From: Mesorhizobium sp. CAU 1732
GTDB taxonomy: Bacteria > Pseudomonadota > Alphaproteobacteria > Rhizobiales > Rhizobiaceae
Direction of reading: 5' to 3'
DNA length: 64,000 nucleotides
Assembly: GCF_039888675.1 (NCBI RefSeq)
Contig: NZ_JBDQQR010000001.1
Coordinates: 3,348,001 to 3,412,000 of the forward strand
The translations under genes were made by a program, and so were the position numbers. Under the pieces are notes generated by a model that worked only from the letters and a program-made list of their open reading frames with translations, was not told the origin of the DNA and made no database searches. Below, piece after piece: positions 35,061 to 45,700 of the stretch; the stretch's first letter is position 1; every line of letters begins with the position of its first letter.

Positions 35061-35420
35061 TCAGCCGCGCGAAACGTGCTGGAGAATGTTGACCAGCTTT
35101 CCAAACGGATCGCGCACGAAGAAACGCCGAACGCCCCAAGGCTCGTCGGCGGGGCCGTATTCGATCGGATAACCGGCATCCCGCACCCGCATCAGCGCCG
35201 TCTCGACGTCGTCCACCTCGATGGAGAGATCGGGCACAGGCGTTCCCGACCCGCCTTCCGACATGACGCTGAGTTGGACCGTCATACGGTCGCCCGAGCC
35301 GTATGTCGCGATCCAGCCCATATCCATCAGGGTTTCGAGACCGAGAACCTCGCCGTAAAAATGCTGCGCGGCACCGACCTCGGGCGTCGCGATGTTCGCA
35401 ACGATGCGCAGGACCCTCAT
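35061..35420 (-). CDS. Glyoxalase/bleomycin-resistance (VOC) family protein
   Basis: A 119-residue vicinal-oxygen-chelate protein with two beta-alpha-beta-beta-beta units: RIVANIATPEVGAAQHFYGE at residues 5-24 and PDLSIEVDDVETALMRVRDA, with the C-terminal RRFFVRDPFGKLVNILQH. Metal-ligand residues are incomplete compared with glyoxalase I, so a binding or resistance role is as likely as an isomerase. ATG 35420 is 13 bases after the ABC ATPase stop, so it is the last gene of the peptide-type importer operon. Confidence 0.85.
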   Translation of the reverse strand: MRVLRIVANIATPEVGAAQHFYGEVLGLETLMDMGWIATYGSGDRMTVQLSVMSEGGSGTPVPDLSIEVDDVETALMRVRDAGYPIEYGPADEPWGVRRFFVRDPFGKLVNILQHVSRG

Positions 35421-35433
35421 ACGCGCCTCGATG

Positions 35434-38250
35434 TTAGCGAGGCTTCTTGCCGAAGACCCGGACGTATTCGGCCTCGCCGCCCTTCGCCAGCGCCTTGGCC
35501 TGCCGCACCCAGTCGTCGCGCTCGATCCGGCCGCTGAAGCGCAGGTGATTGTCGACCCAGTCGCGCTCCGCCTTCTTCCATGCAGCAACCTGCGCGTAGG
35601 TGTAGATGCCCAATCCGTTCAAGATGACTTCGATCTTCGGCCCGACCCCCGAAATGAGCTTCAGATCGTCGGGGCGCGACGGTTTGGTCATGGCCACTGG
35701 GCGACCTTTTTCGACCGGTGCGGCGGTGGCGGCAACGGCAGAGACCGGAGCCGTCGCGCGCGCCGGTGCCCGTTCCGGCTTTGCACCGATCGCAGCGCGG
35801 GCGGCGGCGGGCGAAGGGGCGGTCTTGACCGTCCGCTTCCGCTGCCCGGCCTTGCCCTTGGCATCGGCCGCTTCCTTAAGTGTCCTGGCGCTCGCAGGTT
35901 TCACCTCGGCGCTTGCCGCCTGTCGGCCATCGCCGGCCTCGGTGAGCGATTTCTCAGGCGCGGAATCGCCCGGCTGGCCGACCATCGCCTTCGACGAAGC
36001 AGGCTTGCGCGACCGCTTCGCCTCAAGCGCCGGGGCGGACGTAGCGGACACCGAAGCGGCCGGCTTTTCAGACGCTCTTGCCGCACGAACCGGTTTGCGC
36101 GGTGCCTCTTCGGAAGGCGGCGTGGTCGCCGGATCGGGCTCGGACGCGCCGGCAAAACTGATCACCGGCTCCATCGTCGCCAGTTGCTCGTCGTCCAGCC
36201 AGCACAGGCTCTTGTGTCCGCCTCCGAGATCCTTCATCGGCGGCACCTGCGTCTCGCATTTGTCGCCCGGCACGAACTTCTTCCAGCGGCAGCGCGTCTG
36301 GAACGGGCAGCCGGACGGCGGGTTCATCGCCGACGGAATGTCGCCGTCGAGCACGATGTGCTTCTTGACCACCGACGTGTCGGCGATCGGGATCGCCGAC
36401 AGCAGCGCTTCCGTATAGGGGTGGTAAGGCGGCGCGAAAATCTGGTCGGTCGAACCCTGCTCGACGATATGGCCGAGATACATCACCACGACCCGATCCG
36501 CGATGTAGCGCACTACCGAGAGATCGTGGCTGATGAACAGCATCGTCGTCTTGTTCTTGCGCTGGATGTCCATCAAGAGTTCGGTGACGGCGGCCTGCAC
36601 GGACACGTCGAGCGCCGAGACGGGCTCGTCGGCCACCACCACCCGTGCATTGCCGGCGAAGGCACGCGCGACGCCGATGCGCTGCTTCTGCCCGCCGGAA
36701 AGCTGCCGCGGCATGCGCTCGGCAAACGCGCGCGGAAGTTTTACGAGATCGAGCAGTTCATACATGCGCTTGCGCCGGTCCTCGACCGTCTTGCCGACCT
36801 TGAACTTCTCAAGCGTCCGGATGATCTGCGACCCGACCGAATGGCTCGGATTGAGCGTATCGAACGGGTTCTGGAACACCATCTGGATGCCGGCAACCGT
36901 ATCGGTGCCGCGCTCCTCGATCGGCGTGTCCCCGATCTGGGTGTTGCCGAGCGTGACCGTGCCGGAGGTGGCCGTTTCGAGCCCGAGCAGAACCTTGGCG
37001 AGCGTGGACTTGCCGCAGCCGCTTTCGCCGACGATCGCGACGGTCTCGCTTTCATGGGCTTCGAAACTGATGGATTCGTTGGCCTTGACGGTGCGCGTCT
37101 CCGCCCCGCCGAAGATCGCGTTGGCCGCAACCTGATAGTATTTTTTCAGGTTCTCGATCTTGAGTACCGGCGCGCCGGGCTTGACCGCTTCCTTCTCGGT
37201 CTTCGCGCCCTCGGGGAGTGCTGCCCAGTCGATCTCGTCGAAGCGCACGCAGCGGCTCATGTGGCGGTCGTGGCCGGCCACTTCGACCATCGGGATTTCC
37301 GCGACGTCGCAGACGCCGGCCTTGAAGTGATGGCAGCGCGGTCCGAAATTGCAGCCCTTCGGGCGCTCGTGAGGCAGCGGCAATTGGCCGGGAATGGCGA
37401 TCAGCGGCCGCGAATTCTTGTCGGCTCCAGGCAGCGGGATCGAGCGGAACAGCCCCTGCGTATAGGGGTGGCGCATATGGTCGAAGACGTCGCGGATCGA
37501 GCCCGTCTCGACCGCCTCGCCCGAATACATGACCGTGATGCGGTCGCACGTCTCCAGGATCAGCCCGAGATTGTGCGACACGAAAATCATCGATGTGCCG
37601 AACTGCTTGCCGAGCCCCTTCACCAGTTCGACGATGCCGGCCTCGACCGTCACGTCCAGCGCCGTCGTCGGCTCGTCGAGCAGCAGCAGCGCCGGGTTCG
37701 AGAGCAGCGCCATCGCAATCACGATACGCTGCTGCTGGCCGCCGGAAAGCTGGTGCGGATAGGATCGCATCATGCGTTCGGGGTCGGGCAGGCGCACCGA
37801 GCGCACCATCTCCAGCGCGCGCTTGTACGCTTCGTCCTTCGACACCTTGTCGTGGATCAGCGGCACTTCCATGAGCTGCTGGCCGACCTTCATCGCCGGA
37901 TTGAGGCTCGCCATCGGCTCCTGGTAGATCATGGCGATCTCGTTGCCGCGCACGGAACGCAGTTCCTCCTCGCTCAGGTCGCCCATGTCACGGCCCTTGA
38001 ACTTGATCCGGCCGCCGACGATCTTTCCGACATTGGACAGGTCGCGCATGATGCCGAGCGACACCGTCGACTTGCCGCATCCGCTCTCGCCCACGATGCC
38101 CATCGCCTCGCCGGGCATCACCGTGCAGGAAAAATCCATCACGGCAGGGATTTCGCCGCGACGCGTGAAGAACGAGATCGAGAGATTCTCGATGTCGATG
38201 ATCGGCTCGGCGCCTTGGACGGCTTCTTCGGTGTTGACTGTTTCGTTCAT
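35434..38250 (-). CDS. Fused DppD-DppF-type ABC ATPase with C-terminal helix-hairpin domain
   Basis: A 938-residue protein. Two oligopeptide-type nucleotide-binding domains (about 16-330 and 375-690) each carry Walker A GESGCGKS and a signature LSGGQQQR or LSGGQKQR; both end with the Cys-rich oligo_HPY-type region (RPKGCNFGPRCHHF; SGCPFQTRCRWKKF). Residues 695-855 are a low-complexity linker rich in Ala, Lys, Pro and Glu. Residues 856-938 (DDLKLISGVGPKIEVILNGL, then IYTYAQVAAWKKAE and GRIERDDWVRQAKALAKGG) match the helix-hairpin-type tail known from rhizobial NuoE and ribosomal protein L21. ATG 38250 with GAGGGG upstream is preferred over GTG 38268. It energises the two permeases encoded upstream. 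Confidence 0.93.
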   Translation of the reverse strand: MNETVNTEEAVQGAEPIIDIENLSISFFTRRGEIPAVMDFSCTVMPGEAMGIVGESGCGKSTVSLGIMRDLSNVGKIVGGRIKFKGRDMGDLSEEELRSVRGNEIAMIYQEPMASLNPAMKVGQQLMEVPLIHDKVSKDEAYKRALEMVRSVRLPDPERMMRSYPHQLSGGQQQRIVIAMALLSNPALLLLDEPTTALDVTVEAGIVELVKGLGKQFGTSMIFVSHNLGLILETCDRITVMYSGEAVETGSIRDVFDHMRHPYTQGLFRSIPLPGADKNSRPLIAIPGQLPLPHERPKGCNFGPRCHHFKAGVCDVAEIPMVEVAGHDRHMSRCVRFDEIDWAALPEGAKTEKEAVKPGAPVLKIENLKKYYQVAANAIFGGAETRTVKANESISFEAHESETVAIVGESGCGKSTLAKVLLGLETATSGTVTLGNTQIGDTPIEERGTDTVAGIQMVFQNPFDTLNPSHSVGSQIIRTLEKFKVGKTVEDRRKRMYELLDLVKLPRAFAERMPRQLSGGQKQRIGVARAFAGNARVVVADEPVSALDVSVQAAVTELLMDIQRKNKTTMLFISHDLSVVRYIADRVVVMYLGHIVEQGSTDQIFAPPYHPYTEALLSAIPIADTSVVKKHIVLDGDIPSAMNPPSGCPFQTRCRWKKFVPGDKCETQVPPMKDLGGGHKSLCWLDDEQLATMEPVISFAGASEPDPATTPPSEEAPRKPVRAARASEKPAASVSATSAPALEAKRSRKPASSKAMVGQPGDSAPEKSLTEAGDGRQAASAEVKPASARTLKEAADAKGKAGQRKRTVKTAPSPAAARAAIGAKPERAPARATAPVSAVAATAAPVEKGRPVAMTKPSRPDDLKLISGVGPKIEVILNGLGIYTYAQVAAWKKAERDWVDNHLRFSGRIERDDWVRQAKALAKGGEAEYVRVFGKKPR

Positions 38251-38270
38251 GGGTTTGCCCCTCGGCACGA

Positions 38271-39428
38271 TTAGTCTTTGAGCGATTGTTCGCGAAGCGC
38301 GTCGGCGAGCAGATTGAGCCCGAGCACGAACGACATCAGCGCGAACGTCGGCGGCAAGGCCGGATGGATCGTGGCGCGCAGGAGCCGGCTCGCATCCTTG
38401 ATCGCCGTGCCCCAGTCGGGGCTTTCAGGCGCGAGGCCCAGGCCGAAATAGCCGAGCGTGCCGAGCAGGATCGTGGTGTAGCCGATGCGCAGGCAGGCAT
38501 CGACGATCAGAGGGCCACGCGCATTGGGAAGCACCTCCCAAAGCATGATGTACCACGGCGTTTCACCGCGCGTCTGGGCGGCGGCCACATAGTCGCGCGT
38601 CTTGATATCCATCACGAGGCCGCGAACGATGCGGAACACGCCGGGGCTGGACGCGAACACGACAGCCACAAAGATGTTCAGCTCGTTCGGCCGGATCGAG
38701 ATAATGCCGAGCGGATCCGCGTTGAAAACCAGGCCGACATAAATCCATCCGCCGATCAGGAGCGTCAGCCCAAGCTGCACCGCAAGCAGCGCCGGACGGT
38801 GCTTGTAGCGGGTGTAGAACAGCGTGGAAAAGAAGATGATCGGGAAGAGGAAGAACACGCCCGCCATGCTGTAGGGGATCGGCGTGTCCATGATGCCCGG
38901 CGTCACCAAGAGGTAGAACAGCAGGATCACCGGGAAGGCCAGCACCAGATTGGCGAGGAAGGAGAGGATGGAATCCACCCTTCCCCCATAGTAGCCGGCC
39001 GGAAGGCCGAGGGTCGTTCCCACCATCAGCGCGAACATCGTCGCAGCCGGCGCGATGATCAGCACGATGCGGCTGCCATAGACCATGCGCGAGAACACGT
39101 CGCGGGCGAGCTTGTCGCCGCCGAACAGGAACACCTGGCCGCTGTTCGGTTCGATGGCGCCGGGTAGCGCGTCCTTCATGACGAGGAACTGTCCGAGCGG
39201 ATCGAAGGGTGCGATCGTTCCGGAGAAGATTGCGGTGAAGACCCAGAACAGGCAGATCATCACGCCCGCAATGCCGACATAGCTGTCGAAGAGCTGGCCG
39301 TAGAGGCCGAGGCGTTTCTTGAAGCTGATGGTCAGGACGAGGATGATGGCAAGCGCGATCCAGACCGGCCAGAACCGCGCCAGCACGCCCAGAAAGATCT
39401 GGAAGCCGCCGATGAACTCGAGATTCAT
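38271..39428 (-). CDS. ABC transporter permease, DppC/OppC type
   Basis: A 385-residue inner-membrane permease. Two N-terminal membrane segments enclose a long loop, then come about five segments of the binding-protein-dependent domain. The coupling motif is RDYVAAAQTRGETPWYIMLW, typical of peptide/nickel importers. The N-terminal extension before the usual TM1 is longer than in E. coli DppC. ATG 39428 has AGGAGAG upstream. It is 20 bases before the ATPase gene and 12 bases after the dppB-type gene. Confidence 0.92.
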   Translation of the reverse strand: MNLEFIGGFQIFLGVLARFWPVWIALAIILVLTISFKKRLGLYGQLFDSYVGIAGVMICLFWVFTAIFSGTIAPFDPLGQFLVMKDALPGAIEPNSGQVFLFGGDKLARDVFSRMVYGSRIVLIIAPAATMFALMVGTTLGLPAGYYGGRVDSILSFLANLVLAFPVILLFYLLVTPGIMDTPIPYSMAGVFFLFPIIFFSTLFYTRYKHRPALLAVQLGLTLLIGGWIYVGLVFNADPLGIISIRPNELNIFVAVVFASSPGVFRIVRGLVMDIKTRDYVAAAQTRGETPWYIMLWEVLPNARGPLIVDACLRIGYTTILLGTLGYFGLGLAPESPDWGTAIKDASRLLRATIHPALPPTFALMSFVLGLNLLADALREQSLKD

Positions 39429-39440
39429 GGGTCGTCTCTC

Positions 39441-40475
39441 CTACTGAACGCGGATGCGCGGGTTGAGATAGGCGTACCCGACGTCCGAAATGAGCTGCGT
39501 GAACAGGACCACGAAAACCGAGACGAGCGAGCAGCCCAGCAGAAGGTCGATGTCGTTGTTGCCCGCCGCCTCGACGAGCGTGAAGCCGAAGCCCTGGTAG
39601 CGGAACATGACTTCCACGATGACGACGCCGGTGAGCAACCACGGAAACTGAAGCATGATGACGGTGAACGGCGCGATGAGCGCGTTGCGCAGCGCGTGCT
39701 TGACCACCACCGCGTTGAAGCCGAGGCCTTTGAGGCGCGCGGTGCGGATATATTGCTGCGTCATCACCTCGACCATCGAGGCGCGGGTCATGCGCGCGAT
39801 GTAGCCGATGCCGTAGATGGCCATGGTCATGACCGGCAGCGTGAAATTGTAGAACGAGATGCCCTGGCTGGTCGCGGTCGCAGCCGACCCGTTCAGCCAG
39901 CCGAGCCAGGACGCGAAGACGACCGTGAAGATGATGCCGGAGACATATTCCGGCGTGGCCGTCGTCGTGATCGACGCGACCGACAGCGTTCGGTCCGTCC
40001 GCGTCCCCTCCCGCATGCCCGCAACGATGCCGATGAGCAGCGCCACGGGCACCATCACCACCATGACCCAGAACATCAGGATGCCCGTCGCCCCCAGGGC
40101 CGGAAACAGCTTGGCGGCGACCGTCGTCTTGAACTTGGTCGAGCAGCCGAAATTACCTTGAAGGATACCGCCGTAATAGGGCTCGGACGGCTCGTTGCAG
40201 TATGAGAAGCGCGGTACGGGCTGCCCCTCCGCGTTGAGATTGGGCTGCTTCTCGACGACACCGAGCCAGCGCCCGTAGCGGACGAAGAAATTGTCGCGAT
40301 AGCCGTTGCGCTGGAGCCAGCTCTCGATGTGTGCGTCCGACGACCGCATATCGAGCTGGCTGATCGACAGCTTCCGGAGGTTCGGCTCCAGATTGATCAT
40401 GAAGAAGACGACCATGGTGAGACACAGCATGGTCAGCAGCATCGTCCCCAGTCTGCGCACAACGAAATTAAGCAT
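39441..40475 (-). CDS. ABC transporter permease, DppB/OppB type
   Basis: A 344-residue permease starting with MLNFVVRRLGTMLLTMLCLT at ATG 40475 behind AGGGG; a start at 40514 is in frame but unsupported. A large periplasmic loop (about 35-130) precedes the conserved permease domain with TARLKGLGFNAVVVKHALRN as the coupling loop. It forms the channel with the DppC-type partner directly downstream. Confidence 0.92.
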   Translation of the reverse strand: MLNFVVRRLGTMLLTMLCLTMVVFFMINLEPNLRKLSISQLDMRSSDAHIESWLQRNGYRDNFFVRYGRWLGVVEKQPNLNAEGQPVPRFSYCNEPSEPYYGGILQGNFGCSTKFKTTVAAKLFPALGATGILMFWVMVVMVPVALLIGIVAGMREGTRTDRTLSVASITTTATPEYVSGIIFTVVFASWLGWLNGSAATATSQGISFYNFTLPVMTMAIYGIGYIARMTRASMVEVMTQQYIRTARLKGLGFNAVVVKHALRNALIAPFTVIMLQFPWLLTGVVIVEVMFRYQGFGFTLVEAAGNNDIDLLLGCSLVSVFVVLFTQLISDVGYAYLNPRIRVQ

Positions 40476-40644
40476 CGCACCCCTGCCGATCAGGTTGGGG
40501 ATGCGCCGAAGCAAATGTCAGGCGGGTCTGGATACGCAGTGCCGAAAGCTGGCGAGACATCGTGCGATGCGTCGCTTCCATCCCGGTCCTGATCCGCGTC
40601 GTGTTCCCGTCAACGCTTGTCGCTCAGGCGCCCCGTGAAAGAGA

Positions 40645-40668
40645 AAGAGGGGCTGGGCCGCCCCTCTT
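40645..40668 (-). terminator. Hairpin between binding-protein and permease genes (attenuator)
   Basis: AAGAGGGGC and GCCCCTCTT form a perfect 9-bp stem with a six-base loop, 15 bases after the binding-protein stop, in a 208-base gap before dppB. A short CTTTC run follows in the transcribed direction. Such hairpins usually give partial termination and RNA protection, keeping binding protein in excess over permease. Confidence 0.65.
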
Positions 40669-40683
40669 CCTGTTCGTCACCGC

Positions 40684-42336
40684 TTACGCGTCGAGCCAGA
40701 CCTTGCCGAAATCATGCTCGAATGTCGGATGCATGCCATGGTTCTTCACGGCTGCGACCGAGTGATTGTAGAGCTTGCGCCAGTAGGGCTGGATGATGAT
40801 GCCGGACTCCTGCAGCATTTTCTGGATGTCGCTCATCACCGCCTTGCGCTGTTCCGCGTCGGCGATCGAAAGCGCCTCGCCGATCTTGGCGTCGAGCGCC
40901 GGATCGGAATAGGCGGCCTCGTTCCAGGCTTCACCGGTGCGGTACGCGATCGCAACCACCTGGATGCCGAGCGGGCGCATGTTCCAGTTGGTCATCGAGT
41001 AGGGATACTTGGTCCAGTCGTTCCAGAAGGTCGAACCCGGCAGAACGGTGCGCTTGACCTTGAATCCGGCCTCGCGAAGCTGTGCTGCGATCGCATCGCC
41101 GGTGTTCTTGTGCCAGTCCTCGTCGACCGTGATGAGGTCATGCTCGAAGTCCATCTGGCCCGCCTCTTCCATGAGCGCCTTGGCCTTCTCGATATCGCGG
41201 GCGATCTTCGGCAATTCCGCATATTCGGGATGGATCGGGCAGACATGGTGGTTTTCGGCAGGTTCGCCGGCATTGCCGTAGCCGAGCGCCAGAACAGCGG
41301 CATTGTCGACTGCGAGCGTCAGAGCCTGACGGACCTTCTGGTCCTGATATGGCGCATTGTCGACGTTCGTACGCGCGACGATGGTCGACGCGGTAACGAC
41401 TTCCGAAGTCTCGAGCCCGAGGCCCTCGAGGATCGCGACGTAGTCGGCCGTGGTCTCGTGGTTGGTATGGACCTCCTCCGCCTCGAAGGCCGACACCATC
41501 GCTGCCGGATCGGTGCCGTAGTCGATGAATTCGACGCCGTCGAGATAGACGTCGCCCTGCCACCACTTGCCGTCTTCGCGGCGCTTGTAGACGACGCTCT
41601 GGCCGACATCATAGGAGACGAGTTCGAACGGGCCGGTGCCGATCGGGTTCTGGGCGAAGTTCGCTCCGGTCTCGTCGAACGAGCGGTGCACCACCAGGCC
41701 CGGATAGTCGGTCAGGTTCGGAATGAGGGCGATGTCGGGCGTGGACAGGGTCAGCTTGACCGTCATGTCATCGACCTTTTCGATCGAGCCTTCGCGCAGC
41801 TTGCCAGTGCCCTCATCGACCAGCGAGCCGAGGCGACCCGGCATGGAATTGCCTTCGGAACTCTTGTCGGCCCAGCGGGTGAAATTGAAGATCACGTCAT
41901 CGGCGTTGAACGCATCGCCATTCGTCCAGGTGACGTTGGGACGGACATGGAGAACGTATTCCGTCGCCTCGTCGTTAATCTCCCAGCTTTCAAGGAGATA
42001 CGGCTCGAAGGTAAACTCGCGCGTATACTTCACAAGAGGCTCGAGCGTCTGACGCTCGGCGTTCGCGATTTCGGACCAGTCGGCCGTGCGCGGATCCTTC
42101 GGATCCTTGATGGACATCGACACCTTGAGGACGCCGCCGGTCTTCGGCTGCTCCTGCGCGATTGCCTGCGTCGGCACCGCCATCCCGATCATGCCATACG
42201 CCATCGCGGTGGTCGCGCCGAACGCGCTGGCCATCGCGAGAAACTCGCGGCGATCGACTTTTCCCGCCTTCGTCGCTTCTGCGAGCGACTTGATGTGATC
42301 GGGAACACGATTGCCATTACTCTTGTAGAATTTCAT
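40684..42336 (-). CDS. ABC transporter peptide-type substrate-binding protein (family 5), Tat-exported
   Basis: A 550-residue periplasmic SBP_bac_5 protein. The N terminus carries a twin-arginine signal ([20 protein letters not shown]) with cleavage near AIA-QE, so it is exported folded. The mature part has the class pattern [20 protein letters not shown] near residue 125 and [20 protein letters not shown] near 220. ATG 42336 has GGGAGAA upstream. It is the first gene of sbp-dppB-dppC-dppDF-glyoxalase. Ligands of this family include di- and oligopeptides, opines and other solutes; the specificity is unknown. Confidence 0.93.
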   Translation of the reverse strand: MKFYKSNGNRVPDHIKSLAEATKAGKVDRREFLAMASAFGATTAMAYGMIGMAVPTQAIAQEQPKTGGVLKVSMSIKDPKDPRTADWSEIANAERQTLEPLVKYTREFTFEPYLLESWEINDEATEYVLHVRPNVTWTNGDAFNADDVIFNFTRWADKSSEGNSMPGRLGSLVDEGTGKLREGSIEKVDDMTVKLTLSTPDIALIPNLTDYPGLVVHRSFDETGANFAQNPIGTGPFELVSYDVGQSVVYKRREDGKWWQGDVYLDGVEFIDYGTDPAAMVSAFEAEEVHTNHETTADYVAILEGLGLETSEVVTASTIVARTNVDNAPYQDQKVRQALTLAVDNAAVLALGYGNAGEPAENHHVCPIHPEYAELPKIARDIEKAKALMEEAGQMDFEHDLITVDEDWHKNTGDAIAAQLREAGFKVKRTVLPGSTFWNDWTKYPYSMTNWNMRPLGIQVVAIAYRTGEAWNEAAYSDPALDAKIGEALSIADAEQRKAVMSDIQKMLQESGIIIQPYWRKLYNHSVAAVKNHGMHPTFEHDFGKVWLDA

Positions 42337-42734
42337 CGACGTTCTCCCATTTGAATCCCTGCTGGTACTACCATTCCGCATCTGACCAGCGATGTCAAAA
42401 TGGACACAACCAGGCCGCCGCTGCGGAATGTGCAATGTTGCCGAAAGCACGGATGGCGTATTTGCGACAAGGATGACGCAAATTTCGCAGTGATCAAAAG
42501 AATTTGGAGCGCACCGGAATGTGCCCGGCGCTCGCGCTGGAACGAGCCGGATATTTGCTGCCCAAAGTCGCAGCATCGGGATATTCGATAGGCATCTTTC
42601 CCAATAAGGCGTAGGCCCGATAGCGCCACGCTCGATTGCGTCTGATGCCACCTTCAGGCGCTTTGGCGTGTTGACAAGAAAGCTGGAACACTGCTCATCT
42701 CCGCACGGGACGGTTGCAGCGTTTGGAGGCCCAT
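42337..42734. other. 398-base divergent intergenic region
   Basis: No credible gene was found between the binding-protein gene and the macroglobulin gene. TTGACA at 42671-42676 followed 17 bases later by CTCATC is a weak candidate promoter for the macroglobulin operon. GGAGG at 42725-42729 is its ribosome site. No riboswitch or strong palindrome was noticed. Confidence 0.4.
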
Positions 42735-45700
42735 ATGTCGGTGCGCGCGGCTCATATCTTTTCCGTCTTCGTGTTCCTCTTCATCGCAATCGCGGGTCCG
42801 GCCTCCGGCCAGGACGAGCGATCGATCGTGACCACGGAGAACGGCGACTATTTCGGCTTCGATCTGAGGACCGAACGCGACGTGACACTCGACCAGTGCG
42901 AGGCGGTGTGCCTTGCCGACCCGTCATGCGGGGCGTTCACCTACAACACGCGCGCGCAATGGTGTTTCCTGAAGTCCGATTTCAGCGTGCTGAACCCGTT
43001 CGCAGGCGCGGTCGCGGGAAAGGTGGTCACGCAATCCACCGAGCCGGATATCGGCGCGCCGCCTGCGCTCGCCTATGTCCCCGACCATATGAGAGAGGAT
43101 GCTCGCCGCTACCGCACCGCACTCTCGCAGATTGAACCCCAGGAAGACATGGGCGTCGTTTTCCTGTCGTCCTCGGCGGCTAGCGCTGCGAGTGCGGGCA
43201 ATGCGCGAGAGGCCGTGCAATCCTACCGGTCCGCGCTGGCGATCGCTCCTGAAGATGTCGATCTGTGGATCGCGCTTGCGCGCGCGCAGTTCGCCATTGA
43301 GCCGCAGAACAGCCAGGAACAGTCGCAGATCGCACGCGATGGAACGTCCGCCGCGATCAACGCCTACGGCCTTGCCCGAACGACCGACAGACGCGCCGAG
43401 ACCCTGTCCGTGATGGGTCTGGCGCTCGATCGCCGGGAACTCTTCCGCCCTGCTTTGCAGGCCTATGAAGCAAGCCTCGCGCTGGTGAACGACGCCACCG
43501 TTCGCGCCGCCTATCTCGATCTCAAGGAGCGGAAGGGCTTTCGTGTCGTCAATCACACCGTCGATTCCGATCTGGCGGCGCCTCGCGTCTGCGTCCAGTT
43601 CTCCGAGGACCTGGCCAAGTCCGGCACCGACTACGCATCGTTCGTGACGCTCGACGACGCCGCGCCTGCGGCGGTCGAGGCGAGCGGCCAGCAGATCTGC
43701 GTCGAAGGCCTCGAACACGGCAAGCACTACCGCGTGGGCGTGCGTCAAGGCCTGCCGGCCGCGATCGACGAGGTCATCGAGGCCCCGGTGACGCTGTCGA
43801 TCTATGTCCGCGACCGCGCTCCGACGATCCGTTTTTCCGGCGAGAATTTTGTCCTGCCGAGCACGGGCCGCCGTGGCCTGCCCATGGTGAGCGTGAACAC
43901 CCCGTCTGCCGATCTGAAACTGCACCGCGTCGGCGACCGTGCGCTGGCCGACCTTCTCTCCGGCTATCAGTTCCTCCGGCAACTCGATGGCTATGACATC
44001 GATGCTTTCGCGAGCAATCTCGGCCAGCCCGTCTGGGAAGGCACGATCGAGATCGCCAACGATCTCAACAAGGAAGTCGTCACGAGTTTCCCCGTCGATG
44101 AGGCGCTGCCCGAACGCAAGCCAGGCGTTTACGTGCTCACCGCGATTCCACAGGGCGACCAGACCGAGACCTGGACCTCGAAGGCCACGCAATGGTTCGT
44201 CGTCTCCGACATCGGCCTCTCGACCTATGCCGGCGAGGATGGCCTGACGGTGTTCGCGCGCTCGTTGTCTACGGCCAAGGCGCTGGCCGGCACCGAGTTG
44301 CAGCTTCTTGCCCGCAACAACGAAATTCTCGGCACGGCAACCACCGATGCAGCCGGCCGCGCGACCTTCACGCCCGGCCTGATGCGCGGCACAGCGAGCA
44401 TGGCCCCAGCGGTTTTGACGGCCGCACAGGACGCGGATGATTTCGTCTTTCTCGACATGACGCGCGCGGGCTTCGACCTGTCAGACCGCGGCGTGACGGG
44501 CCGCCCCGCGCCGGGCGCCGTCGACGTGCTTGCGTGGACGGAGCGCGGCATCTACCGCGCCGGCGAGACGGTGCATGTCGCAGCACTCGCCCGTGACGAC
44601 GGCGCGACCGCCCTGCCCGATCTGCCGCTGACCTTCATCTTCACGCGGCCGGACGGGGTCGAGGAAAGCCGCACCGTCAGCGACGGCGCGGCACTCGGCG
44701 GACATCATGTCCCGCTCGACCTGCAGCAGACCGCGATGCGCGGAACCTGGACCGTTCGCATCCACACCGACCCGAAGGCACCGGCCGTCGCGCAGTCCGT
44801 GTTCCTCGTCGAGGACTTCGTCCCTGACCGGATCGAATTCGACCTGACGGCCGAGAGCGACGAGATTGCACCCGGCGAGGTTGCCACGCTCGAGGTCGAT
44901 GGCCGCTATCTCTATGGCGCGCCGGCATCGAATCTCGCGCTGGAGGGCGAGACGACCATCAACGCAAAACGCGAATGGGGCCGCTTTCCCGGATTCTCGT
45001 TCGGCCTCTCCGACGAACAGATCGACACCGGCCTCAACACGCCGCTCGACAGCCTTGAGCCCACGGATGACGACGGCAAGGCAAGTTTCGATGTCGTCCT
45101 CGACACGCTGCCCTCCACCACGCAGTTGCTTCAAGCCAAGGTGACCGTGCGCATGCGCGAAGGCGGCGGCCGGGCCGTCGAGCGCAGCACCGTTCTGAAC
45201 GTCGAGCCCGAGGCTTCCGTCCTCGGCATCCGGCCCGAATTCAACGGCACGGAAGTGCCCGAGAAGTCGCGGGCCGCGTTCCGCGTCATCGCAGTGTCGC
45301 CCGAGGGCGATCGCGAGGCGATCGACGCAGCCGCCTGGACGCTGACCAAGATCGAACGCAATTACCAATGGTACAGGTCCGACAATTCCTGGCGATACGA
45401 GGCGGTCGCCGTCGAGCGCGAGGTCGCGAACGGCACCGTCGACATCGTCACCGGCGAACCGGCCTCGGTGTCTGTCCCGGTTGAATGGGGGCGCTATCGC
45501 CTGGATGTCGAATCGAGCGATCCGTCGGGGCCTGTGGCAAGCTTTGCGTTCGACGCAGGCTGGTTCGTCGAGGCGACGTCCACCGAAACGCCCGACGGCC
45601 TGGAGATCGCGCTCGACAAGGAGAGCTACGAAATCGGTGACGTCGCGAGACTGAAGGTCTCGACGCGTTTCGCCGGCGAGATGCTCGTGACCATCGGCTC

